From: Halichondria panicea
Lineage: Eukaryota; Porifera; Demospongiae; Suberitida; Halichondriidae
Length of the DNA: 64,000 bases
Direction of reading: 5' to 3'
Assembly: GCF_963675165.1 (NCBI RefSeq)
Contig: NC_087381.1
Coordinates: 5,085,378 to 5,149,377, forward strand
The notes below the pieces were generated by a model. That model saw only the letters and a list, made by a program, of their open reading frames with translations. It was not told the DNA's origin and searched no databases. A program made the position numbers and the translations under genes. Below, piece after piece: positions 48,773 to 61,100 of the stretch (positions within the stretch are counted from its first letter, which is position 1; the number at the start of each line of letters is the position of its first letter).

Positions 48773-48985
48773 CTGAAATAGTCGGCATTATGACAGTATA
48801 CTTTTTGTTTGTGAGCTTATACTAAAGCTATTTCACCATGATGATTCATAATAGTAAAAGTGTCCTCAATTATTCTAGTCGCTAACCTTGAGTGTTAAAC
48901 ACAGCACAACTGCTGCTGTTGATATTATCCTGTAGGCAAAGTAACTTATTAAGTAGCTATTAAGATTCAAGTTTCTTATAATTAC

Positions 48986-49472
48986 CTTCGTCCTGATCAG
49001 AAAGTTAGTTCGTACTGGTACTGTCTTGTTGGTCTGCAGACAAGCTAGTCTTGCAGCCACCACAATAGATCCCACCTGATCAGTACTTCTGTTCTCAGGA
49101 AGGAAAAGCACACCAGACAAGAAAACAGAGTAACTTAATCTCTGCGTAAGCGAGGTACGATTTGTTGCTGGGTGATCCTCAAGAATTGATGAGCTTAAAT
49201 GCAGAGAAGCTGTTGAGTTTTTGTCAGCTGTATTACCTTTACCACCATTACATTTCAGAGCATCTTGGTCAATAACGCCAGTATTTTTAATTGCCTCTTC
49301 GACAGGTCCTAAATCAACAACAAACGCCTGGCCCTGGAAACTGCCAGGGTATACATCTTGCACTGTGATAGCAAATGTTTCGAAACTGAAAACAGTCCGA
49401 TTGCTTGTGGAGTTTCTGGAAACAGTTGAAATATTGAGATTGTCCAGAAATGAATCGAGGCTTGCAAGAATC
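48986..49472 (-). CDS. Gene A exon: GAIN domain core
   Basis: RILASLDSFLDNLNIS through FSFETFAITVQDVYPGSFQG, TQRLSYSVFLSGVLFLPENR and VGSIVVAARLACLQTN, beta-rich and with several N-glycosylation sequons (NRT, NST, NKT). It begins in phase 2 after 49883 and ends in phase 0. Confidence 0.75.
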
Positions 49473-50439
49473 CTATGCCAGTAAAATAAGATACATTAAT
49501 GCTCACAACTATTGTATAACGTTATAAAGTTATTATGTGTTGACATAGTGCAAAAACCACTACTGCATGCATGGTACAATATACTTATTATAGCAGCGAT
49601 CATTTGGGAAAGACCAAGGACTTTTAAGAGCAAGTGCATGTATATGAGCGGCAAGCATTTGGAGTTGCTCAAGCTTGCAATAATTTATCGTAAAATTATA
49701 GCGGGTAATTTCCGGAAGGTTAAGTTTGTAGTCAGTTCTGTCTTCGTGGATATGAATTTTGTGCACGTGGTTACCACTTTCTGCTTGAACTGCAGGTAAA
49801 GCTCCAATGATCACTTCTCATGCGTCATGTTCACCTTCGTATATCCCCCTAAATCTGCTGTATATATATATATATGTGATACCTTGTTGATGAATTCATT
49901 GCCAACTGGCTCTGATAGATGGCTTCAGCATTGGCTAGCTGAATATTGTTGATTGTTTGAAGATAGTTGTCCCTCACCTGCATGGACATGTGAAGAGTCA
50001 TTAAAATTAATTTTGACTTCAAGTAACAATGTTTACCTCTTGGTTGACAGTAGCTTCTCCTGTTAGTTGCTCTACTATTGAAGTAACCATGGCGATTTGA
50101 TTTGTAGTCAGATTTTGTGGCTTAGATGTGATATTGGCAATCTGATTGGATGCTTGAGTTGTCTTATTTGATGAGAGTGCCTATAATAATTATTCTTATT
50201 TACAGCAACGTTTACCATCCAGATACGAGTAAAACCTTGGGTGGTGGGGCACCGGGCCAAGCATTTGTTTCACTTTAAGCGAGTACACTGACTAAGGGAC
50301 ACTATATATATTTCTTACTGCGATGGACTTGCTATACTCCATGATTTTTCAGTACATTAATTAAAGTGGCTAAATCCTATAGCTGGCTATAACAAACATG
50401 ACACAGATGTTATACTATACACTTATTCAAACCACTTAC

Positions 50440-50669
50440 TAGTGCAATCTGACACAATTCCCGGGATATGTCTGAAAGTGTAGTCTCACAGCTGCTGAGG
50501 TCAAGCTCATCCTTCCACATACCTCCCTCACTGATTGACCCAGAGCACTGTCTGCTGACATTCCCTGCGAACACACCCAATTCAGCACATGGACAAGGAG
50601 ACAGCGCAATAGACCCTAGTGCCGTGTTGGGCCAAGAATGATCCTGGTGTATACCCGCTACACAGCCAG
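50440..50669 (-). CDS. Gene A exon: hormone-receptor-like Cys domain
   Basis: Cys-rich: AGCVAG, PCPCAELG, RQCSGSISEGGMWKDELDLS and SCETTLS. The RxC...GxW...D.S.C pattern resembles HormR domains, which sit before GAIN in many adhesion GPCRs. Confidence 0.7.
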
Positions 50670-51092
50670 CTGAAACATAATTTTGTGCATTGTAATTATA
50701 AGTTTTATAGAAGAGAGAATGATTTGTTAAGCATAATTATGTAGCTACGGTTAATTCCTTTGCAGATAAGAGTTAGGTAGTCAAATCATCAGCATCTCAA
50801 TTGATAGCTGGATGAAATGCATGACTTTGTTTACTAAGCAACAAAAACAGAGTATGCATGCATGGACGTTCAAATACAAATTAAGGTCGTGCACAATAGA
50901 CACATGCAATGTCTCTATAATTATTGCTCTGCTAAAATATCTTTATTAAACATTCATGTATACATGCATGTATAATTTATATATGTCATGCATTGCAAGA
51001 CTTATGCTTAAATTCCATGCATACATGGCTGTAATTTCGTTAAGTCTGAGACATGTACTACCTCGGTATATTTAAAGTATGCATTAACGTAC

Positions 51093-51607
51093 CGACACAA
51101 AGAGGCTTCTGACCACTCCACACTCCCATAGCATTTTCATCCATATACAAACTCGTGCCTCAGTGATATCCATGATATAGAATCCATCGTCACAAGTGTA
51201 GGTTGCATTAGTTCCCAGATCAAAATTAGGGCTGACGTCAGGAGAGTAGGAGATCGTGCCATTAGGAATGTCCAGTAGAGGAGGGCACTCAATGGCTGTA
51301 ATACAGATGGAAGATTTGCAATAAAATAGTGTACATTGCAAAATAGGGTATATTTTATAGGAGATATCTAACTCACGGGTACATCTTGGAGTTTGGTTAA
51401 GGTTATCAAACACTCCAATAGTATCCAGTCTATTATTGTCCGCACAAGTTTTAATCTCAGATCCTCCTAGGGAGAGGTCTAGAACAAACCCAATGTCACA
51501 GGCGTAAGTAGCCACAGTTCCCAGATCATAGTCAGGTGTGTTGTCAGGAGCGTAGGTGATGAATCCATTGAGAATGGCCGGTAGAGGAGGACACTGAGTC
51601 TGTGGGG
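51093..51607 (-). CDS. Gene A exons: two sushi/CCP domains
   Basis: 51377-51607: TQCPPLPAILNGFITYAPDN, ATYACDIGF, SEIKTCADN, PRCT. 51093-51295: IECPPLLDIPNGTISYSPDV, ATYTCDDGFYI, then VC; the required ending DENAMGVWSGQKPLC is in another frame, so one base has been lost. CCP domains bind proteins and glycans extracellularly. Gene B lacks them. Confidence 0.8.
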
Positions 51608-52284
51608 CTGAGGAAGGCGGTGATAAAATTAACCAATTGACAAGCATATCGTCCATAGTTAGAAAGAATCACATGCAGTGCTGTGGTGCTAACTCAACAA
51701 CTACAGGTGAACATGTTGTGGCAGACCACAATCCAACATACTTTACCTCTGACTGATCTCATCAACTATAGGCCATCACCACAGCTAAATAAAAGCAGCT
51801 CAAATAGAAGCATGAAAATGAAATGGTAATACTTCTTCTCTCATTCTATGATTATAGTTATTGCCAAGCACAAGTGCGGATTATAAGTTATCTAGTTATT
51901 TGGCATGTTGCACAAGGGCGCCTGCAATAACTAACTTGTCCAATGACGTCAAACTTTTCTGATTGGGCAAGTTTTTCTCTCATGTGTTTTGAGTGATCTC
52001 ACTAGTTTTGCTGAATTCCATCATAAATCATTAGTTTTGCTTCCCACAACTAGTACAAAAGGTAGATTCTATAAAAAGGACCAATTGGGTTATTGGGTGG
52101 GATGGTGTGGCATTAGTCAAAATTAGAGGTCTTTTGAAACCTATGTTCTGCATGGTGGTATAGTGATGCCATATACAGAGCAATGGATTGCTTTGATCTG
52201 CCCACTCACTGGGCAACAAAAACATATAAACATGCAGGGCCGGGGAGACTACTTTGTATATAAGTGCATTGAGCTAGGGCTTAC

Positions 52285-52623
52285 CATTGGTAGATACAGT
52301 GAACATGTTGGTAACGTTTATACCGACAATAGTTGTAAACACAGTGACATTAGTAACAGAACTGCAGTTGACAGCATTGTCCTCCAATGCAGGAATAATG
52401 TTTACGACCTCAAAAGAATTGGATGTGGCTGAAACTTCAATTCTCCACTGATAAATGGCCTCATTTGGCACTGTGATTTCTGTTGACGCGTACAAAACGA
52501 CTTCCCCTTCTTGTACAGTGAGATTAAATGACATGCCACATTCAGAAATAGTGAATTTCCATCGGACTAACTCCCCACGATCCAGTTCACCATTGTTGGT
52601 GGTGTTACTTGGCACAGTTGTTG
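52285..52623 (-). CDS. Gene A exon: unnamed beta-rich ectodomain
   Basis: 339 bp: ELDRGELVRWKFTISECGMS, FNLTVQEGEVVLYASTEIT, IYQWRIEVSATSNSFEVVNI and TNMFTVSTNGKP. Its counterpart in gene B differs at scattered positions. It may be an Ig/CUB-like beta sandwich, but I do not recognise the family. Confidence 0.75.
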
Positions 52624-52724
52624 CTACAGAAATGGAATGACATTATAATTATAATACTTCTTGTTTATAAGAACTCCATACGGGGCTTATGTAACAATAA
52701 TTATTTATGAACGAATGATCTTAC

Positions 52725-53297
52725 TTATGTTGCAGAATTGTCCCTCTAGATAACTTTGAACACATGGCAGCTGTGAGAAGTTATCAATACGGACAATATA
52801 CCGTTCTTGACTGGCAATGGCTACCAAATCTTCATTCCGAACATCTTTCCCGACTCCAATTGCAAACACATTAATAGGTGGAGAGGCAGCCCTCACATCA
52901 GCCGCAGCTTCAGCAACCGATGAATAGCTACAGTTGTTATCGTATACTGTAGACCGCCCATCAGTTAAGACCATGGCTACTCTAAACACACTGGGATCTG
53001 TACGACCTTCAGTTGAGAAAACTCGGAGAAGTTTTCAGAGAGCATCTTGTATGTTGATGTTTCCCCCAGCATGAGGAAGATCTGTTACAGCATTTCTCAA
53101 GGATGTAGCGTTGCTGTGGGTGTCTAGACTAAATTGCTCCCGGGCATGACTGCCAAATGTGATCACACCTACTCGATTGTCATTCGGTCCGATTTGCAAA
53201 CTACCCACATACTGTGCAGCAAATTGTTTCACCAGGTTAAAGTTGGTCTTCCCAATATTGCCAGATTCATCCAAGACCATCACAATGTCGCTATTAA
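52725..53297 (-). CDS. Gene A exon: von Willebrand A domain with nonsense codon
   Basis: SDIVMVLDESGNIGKTNF is a MIDAS-type start (DxSxS is DESGN here), followed by NDNRVGVITFGSHAREQFSL, a stop at 53035-53037 (TGA AAA where gene B has TGT CAA), then RVAMVLTDGRSTV and INVFAIGVGKDV. The MIDAS DxSxS is altered (Ser to Gly) in both paralogues, which may weaken metal-dependent ligand binding. Confidence 0.8.
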
Positions 53298-53483
53298 CTG
53301 TAAATCAGGATATTATAGTGCAGTCATTCTTCTATTAAATAAAACATTGAACTTACAATATATATAATTATACAATACCATGGATATTAAACTATGTATA
53401 ATTGTACATGCATGATTGTACAAATCGTATTTTGGCATAATACGTTTATCAATTTGCGGTTTAAACCTGTATTAAGGACTTAC

Positions 53484-54024
53484 AGTTTCTGTTTGCCGAG
53501 ATTATGTTAACATTCTCGATAAAGTGCTGCTCTGTTTCGTTACATGTCAAGCCACAGTAGACTCGGTTGTAGTAAGCAGCCTGTCCTGGTATATCACACG
53601 GAATAGGTTCCGTATCAGAAATTAAAAGAAACAGTCTCGCTGCTATTCCCGAATAGAGGGGAATCCGCAAATCCCTCCACTGTACACTTGGCCAATCAAT
53701 GTCAAACGCCTCTCTTATGGCGTCATGTCTCTCATCATTCAGTGCACTATTTGCTTGAGTGGTTAAAAACTTATCTTCATCCACCTGCCATATGCCTCCA
53801 TTGTAGCCAGGTCGATACGTATCCGTGTCAATTCCATCTCTCGATTCAACAAAAGCAATTCGCCTGAGAAGTTGTCGATCAAAATCAAGCACAGTTTGGA
53901 TTCTATTCACTGCTGCTCTGACAACATCGGACCCAGATGCTTCTCTTTGCAAGGTCAAGTCCACTCCCTGAGCTGTCAGTAGAGGGAGCAATGTAATCAG
54001 CACACTAAAAGTAGCAGCCTTCAT
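53484..54024 (-). CDS. Gene A exon: signal peptide and lysozyme-like domain
   Basis: ATG 54024 opens a hydrophobic leader (MKAATFSVLITLLPLLTAQG). Then VDLTLQREASGSDVVRAAVN, LRRIAFVESRDGIDTDTYRP, GYNGGIWQVDEDKFLTTQA. The FVESRDG and GGIWQVDE pair resembles goose-type lysozyme/soluble lytic transglycosylase sites (Glu in ES, GGIWQ). Whether it cleaves peptidoglycan is unknown. Confidence 0.7.
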
Positions 54025-56136
54025 TGAGTTGATTAAAGTTGAATTTATAGGATCTTATCCATGTGTATAATTATATAGACTATAATCATGGATAGTGTTC
54101 TTTCTGAGAATGATTCAGTCGTGGTTAGGTGTAACTTCCACGTAGTAAATGGTTGTCTCCCAGCCAATAATAATGAAACAGCTGCCAAGAGGGAAATGTA
54201 TGGAAGCACTATAACAGTATGTAATAGTTGTGACACATGCACCAGTGCCACATGGGATATATTGGCTCAGTAGTGGCACAGCACGTACCGTCTGAACTGT
54301 GCCATATGGCAGACATTGGCACAGTGTTTCTTTTGATCTCAGGAGTCAATATGCAACAAACATGTATTTTTATATTATTATATTTTTTTTGTTATTACCA
54401 TTCATAATTTGAAACTATCTGTAATCATTCACTTCCAAGTAATACCCTCACTTCCTGTACTCTATGCACTGCATGCCAGTTCAAACATCCCCTGGTAATG
54501 CACTGCAGGAAGAAATTAAGTCAGTCGTGGTCGTTGTAACTTCCACCATAGACACATGCTTCCATTGATATAGTAGATGTAAGTGTGATCCGAGCTAGGG
54601 ATGCCTTATAATAGTACATAATTATAGTTACCCCGTGCGCAGCATGCAGGGGTAGGGTGATTGGTGTGTGTGGACACAATATTAATGAGCTGTTTGAGCG
54701 AACTAGACACTTTCATGCATGGACTACTCTAGCTGCTAATGAGACAGTATAGGTTGAAAATACTTATATAGTTGAGGAAATCTTTGAAAACAAAAAAAAA
54801 ACTAAGTCTGATCGATGTAAATTGTAGATATTCATCAATTCACAATTCCCCATAATGTTAAGGTCATTACGGTAAAAAGCAGTTATCTCGTTTTTCCGCT
54901 GCAAGTTCAACGCACGGGAGTGAATGCTCTACTAAGCTTCTTATTTGTAAGGCTGTACTAGTAGAAGGTAAGCATAATTACTGTTTTGGAGGTGTCCATG
55001 AGATTTAGAAGCACTGATTTATAGTATCCTGTGTGTAGAGAGGGTTCTACGAGTAGCTGAGGGCTTCTTAATCACATGCATGGACATGCACTACATCAAC
55101 CACATGTCAAAAGGATTATGTGTACAAGTGTGTGTTGCTGCATTGTTTAATCAGTATATACGTGGTTTGGGTTAATATTATTGCACCCAAACAATACACC
55201 AACAATGAGTCTATAATTAAGGGATTTGGGGATTTTTATATCCAATTAAAGCATCGACATACTTTAAATTACATACCCGAACGTAGCGAGGGCGCTATAT
55301 ATATACTAGCGGTCTGAGGATCTCAATATCCCATAGTGACCATTGGACGAGGCCTAAAACTGGTTTATACTAGTGTTCAAGCTGGCGCTGTGCTAATGCC
55401 TCTCGCCATGTTTTTGCTTTCGCTCAAAAGTATTAGACTGTTATATTAGTTTCTATAATGAATTTTATATTAAAGTTAGCTTACCTATATAAAGTCACTG
55501 AGAAGAAAAGACTTATTTATATGCATCTATTGTTGTTATTTATTGTATTATGTGGCTTACCAGGACCTCAAGAAAGAAGAAAATTGATTCTTCCAGGATC
55601 TGTAGTTCAGTGTATATAATATCAGACCTGTGTACATGCATATTGTTATCTATATTGTTATATGGTAGTGTTTTGTGGCTTACCAGGCCCTCAAGACAAA
55701 GATGATTCTGCCAGGAGGATCTGGATCTGGATCTTGGTTTCTCACACGTGGGGAATGAGCGCGCATGCGCATTACATCCACAGGAATAATAAAGGGTGTG
55801 TCCAAACAGATCAATGGCTACTGCTAGCTAGCTAGCTGTTTTAACAGATATTTTCTGAGTCTTGTAGCTAACAAAAAGCTAGCGCTTTAGTGCAAGGCTA
55901 ACTCATATGTTGAATAGAAAGTATGTGCGGACAGATGATGCTATGAAAGATTCTGAAGAGACTGCAACAGCCTTCAATGTGAGTCAAACTAGCCATAACT
56001 CGAGAAAGAAGCTTTAGTTTGCTAATCCACGAATCAAAATCCAAGAGAACGTGGCTAGAAGCCTATAGAAGCTGTTAGTTTTCGTCGCATTGCAACCGTT
56101 GAGCAGTTACAGCTGGAACAGACACACACACACACA

Positions 56137-56172
<36 letters not shown>

Positions 56173-56438
56173 CAGCTTTACCGTATCCCTCGTGCGGCTA
56201 CGCCTCGAGGCATAAATATATAGCGCTATATATAAGGCTAAGCATACAGACTAAGATACGCAATTGACAGCACGGATGATGCTATACTGGACAACTAAGC
56301 AAAGATAAAGGTCAATGAGCGTGGTTTGTGAACTTGAAGAAAATAGCTTACAAAGAGCCTTTTGATGGCTACAAAATCTGGCCACTCTTTCTGCAATATA
56401 ATAAATGCCGGTCGGATCTCATCTGATAAGCCATTCTA
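54025..56438. other. Spacer between the two receptor genes
   Basis: It contains part of the dispersed repeat family (55380-55450 CTAATGCCTCTCGCCATG, also near 2297 and 2946, and 55860-56215). No gene is supported. Confidence 0.5.
55950..56215. repeat. Dispersed repeat, best-preserved copy
   Basis: From GAAGAGACTGCAACAGCC to a (CA)n tract (56124-56170), then GTCAGCTTTACCGTATCCCT and the CTCGAGGC hairpin. The uninterrupted GCTTTACCGTATCC here is the empty form of the target used twice near 3688-5006. Confidence 0.7.
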
Positions 56439-57313
56439 CGGAAGCCCATAGGGGCCATTCAGTTCCACTCTAAGATTCCACTCTAGAATGCACTTCCACT
56501 CTGCAATTCCACTCTAGAATGCACTTCCATTCTGAAATTCCATTCTGAAATTCCATTGTGTTATTGTCTCCATCCAGTGTGAAAAATGGCTATAGTGAAG
56601 TTGAGAAACTTGTTAATATTTTGAGAGTGCATGGGTATTCTTACAGGCCTGTGTTTTTTATCTTGTTAATCCCTAGCCTCGATCCCAGGCCGAGTTTTAG
56701 CTTTTATAACGGTACCGTTAGGTGAACAACGTTGTTTGCCTAACCGTTATAAAAGTGAAAACTCGGCTTGGGATAGTTAATCCCCAACAGCTACTGCTTG
56801 TAATAATTATTCTGAAACATATTTAGGACACAATCAAACAACCACTGTTATACGGTGACAGCATTGGGGACACGAATGCTAATGATCTGTCTCCAACACA
56901 TGCACAAATTGATATAAATGTTACAAATCATCAATAAACGCTAAATTTCTAACTGCAGTTTTAATGTTCATAGCTACCAGTTCTGTTACCAAGTGCCTGA
57001 ACATGTACAGACCAGATGATGTCAATTTGACCTTTGCAGTCTTGACATATACCTCCAGGCTCCACTCTGGTTGAACATCAGAGAGGGCAGAGCTGGTGGG
57101 CGGGACTTTATCTTGCATTGAGGACACTATACTCCCATGCACACTCTTTTAATACACTATAATTATGTGTGGGGGGGGTCAGTTTTGTAATCTCAAAGAT
57201 GTGTAGCTATAATTATAACGGCTGAATTTCAGTAGCCCTTGCTACAGTCAGAGTGGAAGTGCATTCTAGAGTGGGATCTTAGAGTGGAACTGAATGGCCC
57301 CTATGGGCTTCCG
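56439..57313. mobile_element. 875-bp TIR element with CGGAAGCCCATAGGGGCC ends
   Basis: The ends CGGAAGCCCATAGGGGCCAT and complement run about 75 bp, flanked by TA (56437-56438, 57314-57315). Interior: repeated TTCCA-TCT units, a nested TAGCCTCGA element, and a minus-strand frame (57142-56921) without a known domain. Confidence 0.75.
56674..56775. mobile_element. 102-bp TAGCCTCGA element
   Basis: TAGCCTCGATCCCAGGCCGA, then a hairpin around GCTTTTATAACGGTACCGTT, with a right end missing about 7 bp of the TIR. GTTAATCCC is duplicated exactly (56665-56673, 56776-56784). Nested in the 56439-57313 element. Confidence 0.75.
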
Positions 57314-58199
57314 TACCATTCCATGGAATGTTTATATCATAATGATATTCATGACCCGTTATGGTTGTTAATTACCAGTACCAGTACCAGTCCATGAAAT
57401 TCCTGGTATACCAATTGCCACATTGGAACTTGACCAGGCGTTCTATCTGTAACAAACAGCCTGTTCTCGACACTATAGGCCATTTCAACAAAAAGAATAT
57501 ATTCCTTGCGTTAACTAGAATGCAATTGACCTTTGACCCTTCTCAACCATCATACCCTCTGATGCTGTAATTGTAGGTAATGATCAAAGTGTCAATTTAA
57601 GAATAATTATTGTCCAGCTTTATAATTAATATGAGCAGAACGCTTAGAAATAATAATGCTTCTGAGGTGTAAAATTGAGTGTCCTCAATACCGTAAGTTA
57701 ACTAACACGTCCTCCAACTTTAAAGTCAAACTGTTTAATAACGTAAATGCAACAACCATGATATGCAGAGCCACTAATTTATAAGTTCTATTGTGTTCGC
57801 CACCAACATTATATAACGTCCATGCACTGCCAAAACCTCAATGTGACCTGATTACATGGCCGTAATAACCAAGGGGGCTGGGGGGTAGGTTTTCGTACTG
57901 CAATTATGTATCTATTAACAACTAAATTAAATTTCGCCTCCGGTGTGGCGGAACACCCCCCTCTCGGACCCACCCTCTGGGCAGCGCAAGAGCCGCCTTG
58001 CCAGGAGTTCGCCCCCATTTCTATTTGTGCCCTCCACCATAAAACATCTTACGGCCCTGGATTGGAGCCTTGCTTCGCTAGGAATTAAAAAGGGGCAGTA
58101 TATGATTGATATGAAAACTCAAGCAGCTAGAAATATAACAGCATGCAAATGACTAAAATAATATTCAGCTCAAAAAACTCTCATGTTCGCTAACTACTT

Positions 58200-61100
58200 T
58201 CACTCATTATAGTATCCGAGTATTGTATACTCAGTTAGCCGTATCTTTTTTTCTCCCAGTATTGGCGCGGATTGATAGCATTTGCACCTTTTTCTTTTTT
58301 TTATTATACGACACCTCACCCGACACCCGACAACGAGTATTAGACTACCACAGCCTACGATGAGCAGGATCACCACAATTGGTACCACTATGGCAGCGGC
58401 AACATTTACTGTGACTTCTACTTCAGGGGGGTTTATAGTAGTGTCAGTGGTGACTTCTTCCTCTGTTAGAAGCTGATCTATAAAAGAGAGACAATGCATT
58501 GCCAATATATAATGATCTAGTTGTGCTCAAGGAAATTGCCTATAATTATGTAATTATACAAAATGACCTCTCGAAATATTAAAATGGACTCAAGCGCACC
58601 ATTTCCATGCTTCAGTTTTAATGGCTAGCCGTTTTAACTTCAGAAATCTATAACAAAAGATATTCTATCATTAAATAACTAATCTATCATTGTCATATGA
58701 GTGTATCAAATCAAAAGTCAAAGATTCCAATCAGTATTTGATCACACCCACTTTTACCACGTGAATTTTGCACACGCTGGATTGACTGAAAGGCGTGGCC
58801 AACACAAGTGATATTCATCGCTATTGGCTAACACCCACTTAAAAATAATGATGCTATTGCGTAACAGGCCAGAACAAAACTGTATAGATAGGCTTGGTTC
58901 CCGTCAGCAGAGCTTTGCTCGCGTGCAATCTCTTTTCACTCTTGCAGCTACCAATAGCTAGCGTTCTAGTGCAGAACTAACTACTAAGTAGACTAGCAAC
59001 ACTCGGTAAACAAGTTTGGCTACGTGCTCTTCTGAAAAGGCTGCAATGGCATTCCAAGTAAGCAAAACTAGGCATAAAGCTCGAGAACGAAGCATTACCG
59101 TACTTATTTAAATAATTCCACAGCCAGAGGTCGTTTCTTTTGGAGGTTGAAAATTATGTTGAAGTCCTGGTGTCGCATATTTAGAGGGTGGCATCTATAA
59201 TTGGAGGTTACTCTACTATATCCTAGATTGTTTCTTGCAGCCTGGAATCGAGGCTGTAGTTTGACCTCGATCTACGCGACATAAAAAAAATAATTGTCAA
59301 TGCTGCAGTTGCTTCTTTTTGAGGTCAGAAAATTTGAAAAGATCGAGGGTATCGCATATTTGGAGGGTCGCGGCTTTAAATCGAATAAGTGCGGTATTCC
59401 ACGAATTAAAATCCAAGAAAACATGACTAGAAGCCTATATATAGAAACTCTTACTTGCACTTCATTGATCCTTGAGAAGCTGTAGCAGTCTACACAGATC
59501 GACACACACACACACAAACACACTACCTTATACCTCGCTTGCGCATGCGCACCGAGGCATAATTAGTGCAATTTATAGTGATTTTTCAACGTTTTGTGTG
59601 TATATTGTATATAGCTATAATTATAGTAATAATTATGGCTTACCATTGGTAGATACAGTAAATATGTTGGTATCGTTTTCACCGACAATAGTTGTAAACA
59701 CAGTGACATTAACAACAGAACTGCAGTTGACAGCATTGTCCTCCAATGCAGGAATAATGTTTATGGCCTCAAAAGAATTGGATGTGGCTGAAACTTCAAT
59801 TCTCAACTGATAAATGGCCTCATTTGGTGCTGTGGTTTCTGTTGACGCATACAAAACGACATCCCCTTCTTGTACAGTGAGATTAAATGACACGCCACAT
59901 TCAGATATGGTAAATTCCCATCGGACTTGCTCCCCACGTTCCAGTTCACCATTGTTGGTGGTGTTTCTTGGAACAGTTGCTGCGACTATACGTACAGATT
60001 TGGGTAATAATGTCATTATTTTTGCTCAGCATGCTAAGAACTCAAACAAAATGGGGTCTTACTTGTGTTGCAAATCTGTTCCTCTTGAACACTCTGAATA
60101 CACAACAACTGTGAGAAGTCAGCCGAACTGAAAATGTACTGCTCTTGACTGGCAATGGCTACCAAATCTTTTCTCTGGACATTTGACCCGACTCCGATTG
60201 CAAACACATTAATAGGTGGAGAGGCAGCCCTCAAAGCAGCCGCAGCTTCAGCAACTGATGAATAGCCACAGTTGTTAGTGTTTACTGTAGACTGCCCATC
60301 AGTTAAGACCATGGCCACTCTAAACACACTGGGATCCGTACGACCTTCAGTTGAGAAAACTCGGAGAAGTTGACAGAGAGCATCTGGTATGTTAGTACCT
60401 CCTTGACTATATGGAAGATCTGCCACAGCATTTCTCAAGGATGTAGCATTGCTGCAGGTGTCTAGACTAAATTGCTCCTGGGCAGTAGTGCCAAATGTGA
60501 TCACACCTACTCGATTGTCATTCGGTCCGATTTGCAAACTGTCCACATATTGAATAACAAATTCTCTCACCCGGTTAAAGTTGGCCTCCCCAACATTTCC
60601 AGATTCCTCCAGGACCATCACAATGTCGTTGACAACTCGACAGGCTGTAAATGATAAGACGCGCGCATTCATTGATTAGTATATAATTATGCATGCATGC
60701 ATGTAAAGCCATGCTGCAGATCTAAATTTAACATGCTGTCAGGCAATCATGCTTCGAAAAACCTGAATTTTACTATGTAATATAGCGGAGGACTATACAT
60801 TAATTGTCATATCATGTTTCCCAATGCAGTGTAAAGTTCAAACAGGGTGTATAATTATGGTCAGACTCTGACAGTATAGATAAACTGTCTTGCCATTTAT
60901 TTGGCACACATCAGGGGCGTAGAGCCAGGATTAGATTCTCAATGTCCTCAAGCACATGTATTATAGTGGCACAATACATGACAACAATATGTAGCTACCC
61001 ACATTCAATTTTAGCATATCAACACTGCATGCATGCATGTACATTGTGCACACAAGACTACAGTAAACTCTCGCTATTCCGAGTACGGCCATCTCCATAA

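Larger units (their letters stand above)
47139..54024 (-). pseudogene. Gene A: adhesion-GPCR-type receptor with lysozyme-like, VWA and sushi domains
   Basis: A cell-surface adhesion receptor. Exons (minus): 53484-54024 signal peptide plus lysozyme-like; 52725-53297 VWA; 52285-52623 unnamed domain; 51377-51607 and 51093-51295 sushi; 50440-50669 hormone-receptor-like Cys domain; 50037-50180, 49883-49977, 48986-49472 and 48887-48929 GAIN; 48669-48772 GPS; 48479-48600 TM1; 48152-48418 TM2-3; 47937-48003 TM4; 47139-47682 TM5-7 and tail. The phases agree across nearly all joins. Lesions: TGA at 53035-53037 (gene B has TGT), a one-base loss in sushi 2, TAG at 47655-47657 before FGFILPFVIIY, and one out-of-phase join at the TM4 exon. 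Either a young pseudogene or sequence error. Confidence 0.75.

Noticed and set aside
56921-57142. Open frame of 73 residues inside a TIR element
   Set aside because: No recognised domain, lies wholly in a repeat, and has no plausible partner exons; kept only as part of the element.
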